Below are positions 39,234-47,445 of a DNA stretch of 64,000 bases, one piece after another (position 1 is the first letter of the stretch; every line of letters begins with the position of its first letter). This stretch comes from Exiguobacterium chiriqhucha RW-2 (GTDB lineage: Bacteria > Bacillota > Bacilli > Exiguobacteriales > Exiguobacteriaceae). A model generated the notes under the pieces. The model had not been told where the DNA came from. It searched no databases and saw only the letters and a program-made list of their open reading frames with translations. Made by a program: the position numbers and the translations under genes. The DNA lies in contig NZ_ATCL01000020.1 in the NCBI RefSeq assembly GCF_000416965.1, positions 682,001-746,000 of the forward strand, read 5' to 3'.

Positions 39234-40727
39234 ATGGAAAGGATCGATAAACAGAAAATTGTGGACAGCGTGCCACAAAAAGGTTTTTTCGGACAGCCGA
39301 AAGGGTTGTTCACGCTATTCTTCACTGAGTTTTGGGAACGGTTCTCGTATTACGGGATGCGTGCGATCCTCGTCTTCTACATGTATTACGAGGTATCAGA
39401 TGGCGGTCTCGGTCTCGACCAGAACGTCGCCTTGTCCATCATGTCGGTGTATGGCGCACTCGTCTACATGTCGGGGGTCATCGGGGGATGGCTCGCTGAC
39501 CGTGTGTTCGGGACGTCCCGGGCCGTCTTCTTCGGCGGTGTGTTCATCATGCTCGGTCATATCGTACTGTCGATTCCGGGTAGCCTGACGTTCTTGTTCA
39601 TCTCAATGGCGTTGATCGTCATCGGGACCGGTCTCTTGAAACCGAACGTCTCGAGTATCGTCGGTGATTTATACAATGAGACGGACCGTCGTCGTGACGC
39701 CGGGTTCAGTATCTTCTATATGGGGATCAACCTCGGTGCCTTCATCTCGCCTTTGATCGTCGGAGGGGTTCAAAAGAGTTATGGCTTCCATTGGGGCTTC
39801 GCGCTCGCCGCGGTCGGGATGTTCATCGGTCTCGTCGTCTTCATGGTCACGAAGAAAAAGAACCTTGGTCTCGCCGGTTCATACGTACCGAACCCGTTGA
39901 CACCGTCTGAAAAGAAAAACGCAATCAAGTATACGACGATCGCAGTCGTCCTCATCGGTGGTCTGTTGGCCGTGTTGATTCCACAAGGGTTGTTCACGAT
40001 TAACACGTTCATCGGTCTCGTCGGTGTGTTCGGGATCGCGATTCCGACGATTTATTTCATCGTCATGTATCGTAGCCCGAAAACGACGGAAGTCGAGCGG
40101 TCACGGATTATCGCCTATATCCCGCTGTTCATCGCCTCGGTCATGTTCTGGGCGATTCAAGAGCAAGGCGCAACGATTTTGGCCAGTTATGCGGATAAGC
40201 GGACCGACCTTGAATTTTTAGGGTTCACGCTGTCACCGGCCTGGTTCCAGTCGCTCAACCCGTTGTTCATCATCATGCTCGCTCCGGTGTTCGCATGGCT
40301 TTGGGTCCGACTCGGTGACCGTGAGCCGAGCATCCCGACGAAGTTCGCCTTCGGGATTTTGTTCGCAGGGTTAAGTTTCTTGGTGATCTTGCTCCCGGCC
40401 TACTTCGGTGGTCCGGACACGCTCGTCAATCCGCTCTGGCTCGTCCTCAGTTACTTCATCGTCGTGCTCGGTGAGCTCAGCCTGTCGCCGGTCGGTCTGT
40501 CGGCGACGACGAAACTCGCCCCGGCTGCCTTCTCGGCCCAGACGATGTCACTCTGGTTCTTGTCGAACGCGGCGGCACAAGGGATTAACGCCCAGCTCGT
40601 TCGTTTCTATTCACCAGAGAACGAGATGCTCTACTTCGGGATTATCGGTGGAGCAGCGATTGTACTCAGTATGATTTTGTTCGCTCTCGCCCCGGTCATC
40701 AAAAAGTATATGCGCGGGATTCATTAA
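39234..40727 (+). CDS. dtpT: POT-family di-/tripeptide:proton symporter
   Basis: 497 residues, about 14 helices. The POT signature FFTEFWERFSYYGMRAILVFYMYY (E-x2-E-R-F-x-Y-Y-G) begins near residue 30. The second PTR2 motif appears as FSIFYMGINLGAFISPLIVGGVQ near 160, and the C-terminal half has E-x-G-x-T-I-L-type QEQGATILASYADKRTDLEF. These are the marks of DtpT/YclF peptide importers driven by protons. AAGGAGGG precedes the ATG; a good promoter lies upstream and a perfect palindrome terminator follows, so the gene is monocistronic. Confidence 0.92.
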   Translation: MERIDKQKIVDSVPQKGFFGQPKGLFTLFFTEFWERFSYYGMRAILVFYMYYEVSDGGLGLDQNVALSIMSVYGALVYMSGVIGGWLADRVFGTSRAVFFGGVFIMLGHIVLSIPGSLTFLFISMALIVIGTGLLKPNVSSIVGDLYNETDRRRDAGFSIFYMGINLGAFISPLIVGGVQKSYGFHWGFALAAVGMFIGLVVFMVTKKKNLGLAGSYVPNPLTPSEKKNAIKYTTIAVVLIGGLLAVLIPQGLFTINTFIGLVGVFGIAIPTIYFIVMYRSPKTTEVERSRIIAYIPLFIASVMFWAIQEQGATILASYADKRTDLEFLGFTLSPAWFQSLNPLFIIMLAPVFAWLWVRLGDREPSIPTKFAFGILFAGLSFLVILLPAYFGGPDTLVNPLWLVLSYFIVVLGELSLSPVGLSATTKLAPAAFSAQTMSLWFLSNAAAQGINAQLVRFYSPENEMLYFGIIGGAAIVLSMILFALAPVIKKYMRGIH

Positions 40728-40731
40728 GCGT

Positions 40732-40766
40732 AAAAGCCCATTCCTCGGCCGAGGAATGGGCTTTTG
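40732..40766. terminator. bidirectional terminator between dtpT and glutamine synthetase
   Basis: AAAAGCCCATTCCTCGG meets CCGAGGAATGGGCTTTT as a perfect palindrome of 34 bp with A- and T-runs at its ends. Confidence 0.9.
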
Positions 40767-40776
40767 TATACGTTGC

Positions 40777-42072
40777 TTATTTACGGACTTGGATGAGCGA
40801 CAAGTAGCGGTCGATCAAGTCATGGTTGAAGTAATCATGGAACCGGTCCGACTTGAGCGATTGAATCGACTCATGGAACGTCGCCGGGAGTGACGAGATG
40901 CCTTGGCTTTCAATCTGCTTCGCCGAGTACTCGAACAAGTCGTCCTCGTTCGGTGCCGACGGCTCGAGCTGTTGCTCGATGCCCTCGAGTCCGGCATAAA
41001 TCAATGCCGCAAGCGCGAAGTACGGGTTCGCACTCGGGTCTGGGTTACGGACTTCGACGCGCGTCGCGCTTCCACGTGACGCCGGAATCCGAATCATCGA
41101 ACTGCGGTTCGATGGGCTCCAACAGATGTTGACCGGTGCCTCGAAACCTGGCACGAGACGTTCATACGACTCTGGGAGCGGGTTCGTGAAGATAGCCGTT
41201 GCGCGGGCATGCTTCAGAATCCCTTCGATGAAGTGACGGGCCGTGAGCGATAGACCGTAGTCTGACTCCGGCTCTTCGAATGCGTTCACCGTCGGGTTGC
41301 CGTCCTTATCGTTCTTCCATACCGAGATGTTGAGGTGCATCCCCGAACCATTCACGTCACGGAGCGGTTTCGGCAAGAATGACACTTTTGCACCTTTCTC
41401 TTGGGCTGCCAATTGAACGATTTCTTTAAAGAACTGGATGTTGTCGGCCGTGTGGAGCGCGTCATCGTATTTAATCCCGATTTCGTGCTGGGCCGGTGCG
41501 ACTTCGTGGTGGACCGCCTCGATGTTGAAACCGACTTCGCTCAAGCGGTTGGCGATATGTTGGCGGACCTCATACCCTTTGTCTTCCGAACGTGTCGAGA
41601 AGTAACCCGCCTCATCGTAAAATTCACCATTCTCGTCGAAGATGAAGAATTCCGGCTCAGCGCCGACGAAAATCGAGTAGCCGTCACGTGCAGCCCGCTC
41701 GAGGGCATCCTTCAAGACGTTGCGCGGGTCGAACTCGTAACGTTCGCCGTCCGGTGTGCAGACGTCACAGAAAAAGGCGAGAATGCTCTCGTCCCCATCC
41801 TGCTCGTAGCGTGGACGATCTAAATCCGGTCTCAAGAATAGGTCTGAGTTTTTGATGGAAGAAAAACCGGCGATGGATGAACCGTCAAACATCGTCTTCC
41901 CTTCAAAGACTTCCGGCAACAATTTTGCAGAGAGAGTCAGTAGCTTCAAGTCTCCAAGCACGTCGGAGAAGTACATGTGGATTTGTGTGATCCCTTTCTC
42001 CTGAACCGTTTTTTCAATCTCTTCTTGCTTCTTCCTGTTGCCATCCTTGTCTGTTCCGAATAGATTAGCCAT
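40777..42072 (-). CDS. glnA: type I glutamine synthetase, short C-terminus
   Basis: 431 residues. Family motifs: MFDGSSIAGFSSIKNSDLFLRPD, the metal ligands in VGAEPEFFIFD and HHEVAPAQHEIGIKYDDALH, LPKPLRDVNGSGMHLNIS, VNICWSPSNRSSMIRIPASRG with the ATP-binding Arg residues, and TRVEVRNPDPSANPYFALAALI. It makes glutamine from glutamate, ammonia and ATP. The C-terminus ends at DLIDRYLSLIQVRK and lacks the longer E-W-x-x-Y tail of Bacillus GlnA; glnR is not beside it. ATG at 42072 is used; the GTG frame to 42090 runs over the GTGAGG ribosome site. It could be a second, specialised glutamine synthetase. Confidence 0.87.
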   Translation of the reverse strand: MANLFGTDKDGNRKKQEEIEKTVQEKGITQIHMYFSDVLGDLKLLTLSAKLLPEVFEGKTMFDGSSIAGFSSIKNSDLFLRPDLDRPRYEQDGDESILAFFCDVCTPDGERYEFDPRNVLKDALERAARDGYSIFVGAEPEFFIFDENGEFYDEAGYFSTRSEDKGYEVRQHIANRLSEVGFNIEAVHHEVAPAQHEIGIKYDDALHTADNIQFFKEIVQLAAQEKGAKVSFLPKPLRDVNGSGMHLNISVWKNDKDGNPTVNAFEEPESDYGLSLTARHFIEGILKHARATAIFTNPLPESYERLVPGFEAPVNICWSPSNRSSMIRIPASRGSATRVEVRNPDPSANPYFALAALIYAGLEGIEQQLEPSAPNEDDLFEYSAKQIESQGISSLPATFHESIQSLKSDRFHDYFNHDLIDRYLSLIQVRK

Positions 42073-42100
42073 GATTCTAAAAAACCTCACTTAAGTTATT

Positions 42101-42119
42101 TGACAGATCAACACTGTCA
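42101..42119. promoter_or_regulatory. inverted repeat upstream of glutamine synthetase
   Basis: TGACAG, seven bases, CTGTCA: a perfect 6-bp inverted repeat 28 bases before the start codon. It resembles but does not match the TnrA/GlnR consensus TGTNA-N7-TNACA, so the regulator is open. Confidence 0.45.
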
Positions 42120-42264
42120 TGACGTACCTTGCGTACGCTTCTCCTTAAGTCATAACCGACTTTAAAAATTGTTAAACCCCTAATTTTATTCTTTAGGTTG
42201 AAAGTGGCTCATTCCGTTGCCACTTGTTATGATGGGGAGAGACTGAAAAGAGAGGAAGAACGCT

Positions 42265-43302
42265 GTGAATATTTTTATGACCGGTGCGACCGGATTTTTG
42301 GGAGGACGGCTCGCCCGCGAGCTGATTCATCGTGGGCATACGCTGTGCGTCCTCGCCCGTACACCTGAGAAAGTGGAGGCGATGTTCTCACGGGACGAAC
42401 GTCGCTCCATCACTGTCCTGGCCGGGGATTTGACGGCCCCGTTCCTCGGAGCAGACGAGCGGTTCATCACCGACCATGACCGTTCCTTCGACTTGGTGCT
42501 CCACATGGCGGCCCTCGTCAAATTCGATGAGGAGCTCCGTGAGGAACTGTTCGAGACGAATTTGACCGGGACGAGACAAGCGCTCGCGCTCGCAAAGGCG
42601 CTGCATTGCCCTCGCTTCTTCCACGTCAGCACGGCGTACACGCTCGGAGCACGCGAGGTCGGCGATGAGACGTTGTATGCGACCGACCAGACGTTCCATA
42701 ATCCGTACGAGGAGAGCAAGGCGCACGCCGAACAGGCCGTCTGGGCGGAACGGGACCACCTCGACGTCTCGATTTTCCGTCCCGCCATCATCGTCGGTGA
42801 CTCGAAGACCGGTGAGGCCGACTCGAAGTTCACGATGTATGGCTATATGCGCGCCCTCGAGGTGTTCAAGCGCCGTCTCGAGCACCGTGGGGCACCGGAT
42901 GGACCGATCCGTCTACTCGGCTCTGAGACCGGCACATCGAACCTCGTCCCGGTCGATTACGTGGCCGATGTGCTCCTCGCTGCCATCGAACACGCCAAAC
43001 CGGACACCATCTATAACGTGACGAACGATGCCCCGCCGCGCAACGTGACCATGCTCGACTATATGAAGCAAGCACTTGCGTTCCCGCACTTGAAGATCAC
43101 GGAGACGGCAACGTCTTCGCTCAGCCAAGCCGAGCAGACGTTCAACGAGATGGTGAAGGTGTTCAATCCTTACTTGAATCGCGATATCGCGTTCGACGAC
43201 GCCAATACGAAACGTCTGTTGCAGGACGCTGGGTTCAAACCGCTCGATTTGAACGAGCGGTCGCTACGCCGGATCGTGAACGCCTATTACGAGACGAAAT
43301 GA
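42265..43302 (+). CDS. NAD(P)-dependent extended SDR (epimerase/reductase)
   Basis: 345 residues. N-terminal Rossmann motif FMTGATGFLGGRLARELI, acidic and Arg residues for cofactor (VLARTPEKVE), LHMAALVKFDEEL, LFETNLTGTRQAL, catalytic S-T-A in FFHVSTAYTLG and Y-E-E-S-K near residue 155, then FRPAIIVGDSKTGE. The R-P-A-I-I-V-G-D-S-x-T-G pattern is that of the fatty acyl-CoA reductase/thioester reductase-like group (NAD_binding_4). The product cannot be stated. GTG start with AGAGGAAGAA upstream. Single gene, ended by a strong bidirectional terminator. Confidence 0.84.
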   Translation: MNIFMTGATGFLGGRLARELIHRGHTLCVLARTPEKVEAMFSRDERRSITVLAGDLTAPFLGADERFITDHDRSFDLVLHMAALVKFDEELREELFETNLTGTRQALALAKALHCPRFFHVSTAYTLGAREVGDETLYATDQTFHNPYEESKAHAEQAVWAERDHLDVSIFRPAIIVGDSKTGEADSKFTMYGYMRALEVFKRRLEHRGAPDGPIRLLGSETGTSNLVPVDYVADVLLAAIEHAKPDTIYNVTNDAPPRNVTMLDYMKQALAFPHLKITETATSSLSQAEQTFNEMVKVFNPYLNRDIAFDDANTKRLLQDAGFKPLDLNERSLRRIVNAYYETK

Positions 43303-43304
43303 CG

Positions 43305-43344
43305 AAAAGAGCCGAAACTGACGAGGTCAGTTCCGGCTCTTTTT
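43305..43344. terminator. bidirectional terminator between SDR and YflT-like genes
   Basis: AAAAGAGCCG/CGGCTCTTTTT encloses an ACTGAC/GTCAGT stem with a GA..GG loop. Confidence 0.88.
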
Positions 43345-43666
43345 ATGACTTGTCGCAGACGAGGACGATTTTCCCGGCCTGAATCTCTCCTTCGAGCGAT
43401 TCGACCATCTCTTTCGTCAGACCGAGGCTCTCGAGCTGCTCGATCCGGTCATCCGAATTTTTTGTAAACTTCGACATGAGCGACTCCCACAGCCCTTTTT
43501 CAGTGATGCGGTATGGTTGCACACCCGCTTCTGCAGCGAGCCGCACCGTCAATTCTTCATCTCTCGCAAATAAGTAAATGTGCTCGTTGACACATCCCCC
43601 TGACACCATCCCGTTCACTTCATGGTCGACCGAGGTCATATCCCGCACGATTCTTGTTTCTAACAT
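43343..43666 (-). CDS. general stress protein 17M-like (YflT family)
   Basis: 107 residues from the ATG at 43666. AGGAGG touches an ATG at 43672 but lies six bases from this one, which decides the start. The pattern EVNGMVSGGCVNEHIYLFARDEELT, TEKGLWESLMSKFTKNSDDRIEQLESLGLTKEMVESLEGEIQAGKIVLVCD follows the YflT/general stress protein 17M domain: a short N-terminal alpha/beta part, G-L-x-S/E-x-L, L-G-L-T-x2-E and E-x2-I-x2-G-K-I-V-L-V. Such proteins are induced by heat and the general stress response; activity unknown. Cytosolic. Confidence 0.68.
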   Translation of the reverse strand: MLETRIVRDMTSVDHEVNGMVSGGCVNEHIYLFARDEELTVRLAAEAGVQPYRITEKGLWESLMSKFTKNSDDRIEQLESLGLTKEMVESLEGEIQAGKIVLVCDKS

Positions 43667-43769
43667 ATTCATCCTCCTAAACGTCCGCTGATCTATAATC
43701 GAATAATATACTATTCCCGAAAAATGAGTCACAAAACCCATTTCGTCCAGCGATTTGAAAAAGAGGGGT

Positions 43770-43997
43770 TCAAGAAAACGTGGCGCTCCAGTCCTCGATC
43801 CCGAAATGGTCGACGATGCCTTGGATGCGGGTCCGTTCGTCCGATTCAGACGACACATCTTCGCGACTGACCCGAACGATATTGATGCCGGTCTGCCAGT
43901 CGATCTTTCCAGACCGATAGCCTGCTTGTTGCAACAACCCGGCAACGATCTCGAGCTTCTCGCGCTCGGTCGATTTCAACGTATGGCTCACTCTCAC
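43770..43997 (-). CDS. small protein of unknown function (75 residues)
   Basis: Start GTG at 43997 with GGGAAGGAG eight bases upstream; the longer frame to 44138 would invade the divergent synthetase gene and has no ribosome site. The product MRVSHTLKSTEREKLEIVAG ... WSATFS is small, soluble and charged, with LLQQAGYRSGKIDWQTGINIVRVSRED in the middle. I recognise no family; the alpha-beta alternation suggests a compact domain. Divergent from the RelA/SpoT-domain gene. Confidence 0.6.
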   Translation of the reverse strand: MRVSHTLKSTEREKLEIVAGLLQQAGYRSGKIDWQTGINIVRVSREDVSSESDERTRIQGIVDHFGIEDWSATFS

Positions 43998-44109
43998 GCG
44001 TGACACTCCTTCCCGTTCCAAACCGTATTGTATCATAGGGACGGACAACAGATGCGACACCGATTTCTTTGATGCTATACTACATATAATGAGACAAGGA
44101 GTGATGTTG

Positions 44110-45168
44110 ATGCCGAGACAGGATATGAACACGATCATGCTCGACTATATGAATGAGAAAGAAGATTACGAGGCGTTCGCAGCCAAGCTGAAGTTACTCC
44201 TCAGCGAGCTGTTGAACGACGCCGGCATCCAGTTCCACTCGATCGTCGCCCGGGCGAAGGAAGCCGAGAGCCTGTATGCCAAATTGTCCCGCAAACCGTA
44301 TCAATACCGGTCGTTGCGCGACGTCCAGGATTTGGCGGGGATTCGGATCGTGACCTATTTCCACGACGATGTCCGTGCCGTGGCCCAAATCCTCGAGGAT
44401 GAGTTCCGGATCGACCGCGAACAGTCGATCGATAAATCCACGTTGCTCGACCCGAATGAATTCGGCTATTTGTCGGTCCATTACGTCGTCGGCTTGAGCG
44501 ACACGCGGCTCGCCCTCGGGGAGTACCGTCGCTATGAAGACAAAGAAGCCGAGATTCAAGTCCGGTCCATCTTGCAGCACGCGTGGGCCGAGATCGAGCA
44601 TGACCTCGGTTATAAGAACCCGAACGCCGTGCCACCGGAAATCAAGCGCAGCTTCAGCCGTGTCGCGGGGCTCCTCGAGATTGCCGACTCCGAGTTCGTC
44701 AATATCCGCAAACAGTTGCGGACGTTCGAACAAGAGACCGTCGAACGGATCGTCGAATCGCCCGATAAGGTGAGCATCACGCGAGATAATTTGAATTACT
44801 ATATCGCCAATGACGTCACCGTCGAGAAGCTTGACAACGCCATCTTCCAAAGCGATTGGCTACTCGACACCGACTTGTCGACGATCATCGAACTGACGCG
44901 TATGTTCCATTACGCGGAGATTCGCACGTTCCAGGACTTGAGCGACACGCTCGACCTCTACTTCAATCGGGCTATTCAATGTGCGACGCTGTTGCCATCG
45001 TCTCTCCTGCCCCGTCAAGGAATGGGTGTCGTCTATGCCGTCCTCGCGAAATTGCTCGCAGAAGGGGATGACCAGCAAATCGAGTTCTTCTTCCGACGCT
45101 TCTATCCGGATTTGAAACATTACGACGAGGTCATCCAAGAACTTCGTACCCGCGAAGAGCCATCATAA
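44110..45168 (+). CDS. RelA/SpoT-domain (p)ppGpp synthetase-like protein with long C-terminal region
   Basis: 352 residues. Synthetase motifs at about 45-185: ARAKEAESLYAKLSRK (ATP/GDP-binding basic loop), DVQDLAGIRIVTYF (catalytic Asp), EFGYLSVHYVV (G-loop; Tyr stacks on the nucleotide) and AEIQVRSILQHAWAEIEHDLGYKN. There is no HD hydrolase domain and no TGS or ACT domain, so it is not RelA/Rel. Classical small synthetases have 200-230 residues; here about 150 helical residues follow (IRKQLRTFEQETVERI, IIELTRMFHYAEIRTFQDLS). The ATG at 44110 lies eight bases after AAGGAG, better than earlier starts. Housekeeping alarmone enzyme or growth-inhibiting synthetase: undecided. Confidence 0.8.
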   Translation: MPRQDMNTIMLDYMNEKEDYEAFAAKLKLLLSELLNDAGIQFHSIVARAKEAESLYAKLSRKPYQYRSLRDVQDLAGIRIVTYFHDDVRAVAQILEDEFRIDREQSIDKSTLLDPNEFGYLSVHYVVGLSDTRLALGEYRRYEDKEAEIQVRSILQHAWAEIEHDLGYKNPNAVPPEIKRSFSRVAGLLEIADSEFVNIRKQLRTFEQETVERIVESPDKVSITRDNLNYYIANDVTVEKLDNAIFQSDWLLDTDLSTIIELTRMFHYAEIRTFQDLSDTLDLYFNRAIQCATLLPSSLLPRQGMGVVYAVLAKLLAEGDDQQIEFFFRRFYPDLKHYDEVIQELRTREEPS

Positions 45169-45253
45169 CTTTACAGACTTCATGTTTTTGTTGTAGAATG
45201 TTTTTATGTTCTGAAATATATGCAAATAATGATATTTTATGTAGGAGGTACTC

Positions 45254-45697
45254 TTGAGGATGACAACACCTGTACAAACAGCATCCCGCCGTCAGCTCGT
45301 CGCCGATGCTGAGCGAGGGATTCGCATGAACTATCGCGGAGTGAAAAAGAACCTCCGGTCGATGTTCTCACAATACTTGACGCGAAACGAATTTTTCATT
45401 CTCCGCTCGCTTTGTCAAAACAGTCCTCAAATCGCCTCGGCTCTATCGAACGAGTTCCAATTCTCGGCTTCGATGATTACCGCTCTCGCGGATGAACTCA
45501 CGAAAAAAGGGTTGATCTCCCGTGAACGCAGCGAACGTGATCGTCGTGTCGTCGAATTGCAAGCGACTGAAGAAGGCCGTGCCTTGTTCGAGACACTGGA
45601 AGACATGAAAATCGAGTATTTGATGGACGTGTTCACCGATTTCTCAGATGACGAATTGATTCTTCTGTCAAGACTGCTTGACCGAATGGACGCATAA
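45254..45697 (+). CDS. MarR family transcriptional regulator
   Basis: 147 residues. Winged helix-turn-helix in the middle: TRNEFFILRSLCQNSPQIASALSNEFQFSASMITALADELTKKGLISRERSERDRRVVELQATEEGRALF, with the D-R-R-V wing that contacts the minor groove, flanked by dimerisation helices at both ends. Targets and ligand unknown; no adjacent transporter or enzyme is cotranscribed. The start is TTG at 45254, five bases after AGGAGG; ATG at 45260, with eleven bases, is the alternative. Confidence 0.85.
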   Translation: MRMTTPVQTASRRQLVADAERGIRMNYRGVKKNLRSMFSQYLTRNEFFILRSLCQNSPQIASALSNEFQFSASMITALADELTKKGLISRERSERDRRVVELQATEEGRALFETLEDMKIEYLMDVFTDFSDDELILLSRLLDRMDA

Positions 45698-45699
45698 GA

Positions 45700-45737
45700 A
45701 CGACTGGGCCGATTATCTCGGCCTGGTCGTTTTTTGT
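45700..45737 (+). terminator. terminator after the MarR gene
   Basis: AACGACTGGGCCGA and TCGGCCTGGTCGTT pair with mismatches around TTATC, followed by six T. Confidence 0.85.
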
Positions 45738-45752
45738 TTCGCCACGCTACAA

Positions 45753-45788
45753 CAAAAAAACCGAGTGTGGTTGGACCACACTCGGGTT
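45753..45788 (-). terminator. terminator of the sortase operon
   Basis: On the minus strand CCGAGTGTGG/CCACACTCGG with a five-base loop is followed by seven T. Confidence 0.88.
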
Positions 45789-45798
45789 CATTCTTGAT

Positions 45799-46440
45799 TT
45801 AAGACTTGGCGATCGCCGTGACGACGATTCGGTCCCGGTATCCGTACTCTGGGTCATAAGGACCCGCACAAGTGATCAGCTGGAGCCGTTCCGCCTGGGT
45901 CGCCGCAAAGATCGAGGCGAGCGGGACGTCTTCGAGCCGATACCGTTCGACGGAAACGACTTCATACGCGATTGCCTTTTTGCCACGCTGGAGCGTCACC
46001 GATTCTCCGAGGCGTAAGTCGCCAAGGTTCGCGAAGATGGCCGGACCACTGAGGTCATCGAGATGACCAGATAGGACCACGTTTCCGGTCGCCCCTGCTT
46101 TCGCCCCGTACCGATACCAGCCGACCTCATCTGTCTCCGTCGGGGTATCCATCCGGTCGAGTCGGTCTTTCCCGACCGGTTGGATGACCGCGTTGACATC
46201 AATTGACGGAATCTTCAGTCGTTTTGGGATAAATGTGTCGGTACGGAATGACTGCCGATCAATTTCGGTCGCTGCTAGGACGAGCGGTTCGGCGAAGCCG
46301 ACCGTCGTCAATTTCGCGTCCGCATCCGGTGCGTCTGCGCCCGGTGCAATCATAAGGAACGATAACGTTCCGATGAAGAGTAGTTTAAGCGTCTTGCTTC
46401 TGACGACGAAAGACGTAGAAGCCAGCTGCTGCTGCACCAA
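45799..46440 (-). CDS. class F-like sortase
   Basis: 213 residues. An N-terminal membrane anchor (LKLLFIGTLSFLMIAPGADA) precedes the sortase barrel. The catalytic triad is complete: His in NVVLSGHLDD near residue 125, Cys in LQLITCAGPYD near 190 and Arg in YGYRDRIVVTAI near 203. The LSGHLDD...PAIFANL and LITCAGPYD patterns are those of the short class F sortases found in actinobacteria and some Firmicutes. The earliest start is GTG at 46440, which lies inside the upstream substrate gene (56-bp overlap) and has no clear ribosome site, so translation should be coupled. It would anchor the neighbouring protein. Confidence 0.82.
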   Translation of the reverse strand: MVQQQLASTSFVVRSKTLKLLFIGTLSFLMIAPGADAPDADAKLTTVGFAEPLVLAATEIDRQSFRTDTFIPKRLKIPSIDVNAVIQPVGKDRLDRMDTPTETDEVGWYRYGAKAGATGNVVLSGHLDDLSGPAIFANLGDLRLGESVTLQRGKKAIAYEVVSVERYRLEDVPLASIFAATQAERLQLITCAGPYDPEYGYRDRIVVTAIAKS

Positions 46441-47182
46441 GAACCGCTGCTGCGAGCAACCAGTTCATCGATGCTGTCTGAGCGAGACCACCTTGACCTG
46501 TGTCAGGTGCTCCAGCCATTTCCCCACCGTCTGCTGCGAGAAGGACTTCAAACGCTGGTTCGCCTTCAAGGAGTCCGATGGCGAATGCCGTGTAGTTTTT
46601 ACCGCCTTCGAGAGCGACACCGTCAAGTGCCTTCACGACGTCAGTCGCGCCGGCCGGACGAACTTCAAGGTCATACGTGCCAGCGTCGAGTGTACCGTAG
46701 TCACTCACTGCTTTGAACTCGAGGTTCGAGAAGAGTGGGTCGCCGCCTTTAGGAGCGACATCGACTGCCGGTGCGTCAGGTGCGAAGTGAGCGACACGGA
46801 CTTTCGATTTTCCATCTTCGAAGTTGGCATCGTCTTCCATTGCTGCGATCTCGATGTTTTCAAGTTGACCGATTGCTGCCGCTGTGTAGAATTTGCCTGC
46901 TTCGATTGAGAGGTCTGCCGCAACGACGACCGTCTCTGCATCACCAGCTGGCTTGATTTCCACGTTGTAATCTCCAGCCGGGAGAGTCAAGTAGTCTGTG
47001 AGCGCTTTGAACTCTGCGCCTTCGACCGCGACTTCACCGTTGACGTACACATCTACTGCAGGTGCGTCAGGTGAAGCGTGGAGTACACGTACCATCGCGT
47101 TCTCGTGTCCATCTGCACTGACCGGCACGATGAGTGCGAACGCCAAGGCGAGTGTACCAAGTAAAGACATCAATTTCTTCAT
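46385..47182 (-). CDS. secreted protein with two DUF4397 domains and a sorting signal
   Basis: 265 residues. Signal peptide MKKLMSLLGTLALAFALIVPVSA; two DUF4397 repeats, each starting VRVLHASPDAPAVDVYVNG / VRVAHFAPDAPAVDVAPKG with KALTDYLTLPAGDYNVEIKPAG / KAVSDYGTLDAGTYDLEVRPAG; then a spacer and a sorting signal: APDTG, a hydrophobic stretch (MNWLLAAAVLGAAAAGFYVF) and a basic tail RRQKQDA. A-P-D-T-G stands in for L-P-x-T-G. The overlapping sortase gene is the obvious partner. AAAAAGGAGGAAA precedes the ATG at 47182. Displayed on the cell wall; role unknown. Confidence 0.88.
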   Translation of the reverse strand: MKKLMSLLGTLALAFALIVPVSADGHENAMVRVLHASPDAPAVDVYVNGEVAVEGAEFKALTDYLTLPAGDYNVEIKPAGDAETVVVAADLSIEAGKFYTAAAIGQLENIEIAAMEDDANFEDGKSKVRVAHFAPDAPAVDVAPKGGDPLFSNLEFKAVSDYGTLDAGTYDLEVRPAGATDVVKALDGVALEGGKNYTAFAIGLLEGEPAFEVLLAADGGEMAGAPDTGQGGLAQTASMNWLLAAAVLGAAAAGFYVFRRQKQDA

Positions 47183-47410
47183 GTGAAATTTCCTCCTTTT
47201 TCTGCTTGGGTTGACCGATTGACTGCATACAACAAGTTTGATGCGGTGCTGCAATGTGTGCTACATCTGATTGCTATGTAGCTGGTGACATCTTAAATTT
47301 AAGACAACGGAGCAACGGCGTAAAGGTGACGGTGTGCTCTCAATATGCCGCTCAGCACATTTGAAAGAAACCGCTTTCTTTACATTAACCACACTTCCCC
47401 TTCCCTATTG

Positions 47411-47445
47411 TTTAAAAACCCCGTAACGCGTAACGTTACGGGGTT
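47411..47445 (-). terminator. terminator overlapping the glycerophosphodiesterase stop codon
   Basis: AACCCCGTAACG and CGTTACGGGGTT pair around five bases. On the minus strand the T-run follows. The stop codon TAA (47438-47436) lies within the right arm. Confidence 0.85.

Noticed and set aside
42101-42119. TnrA/GlnR operator upstream of glutamine synthetase
   Set aside because: The inverted repeat has the right spacing but TGACAG/CTGTCA does not fit TGTNA/TNACA; kept only as an unassigned repeat.
47183-47410. possible c-di-GMP or other riboswitch upstream of the DUF4397 gene
   Set aside because: A few GC-rich stems and a CTTAAATTTAAG palindrome are present, but no conserved riboswitch core could be lined up.
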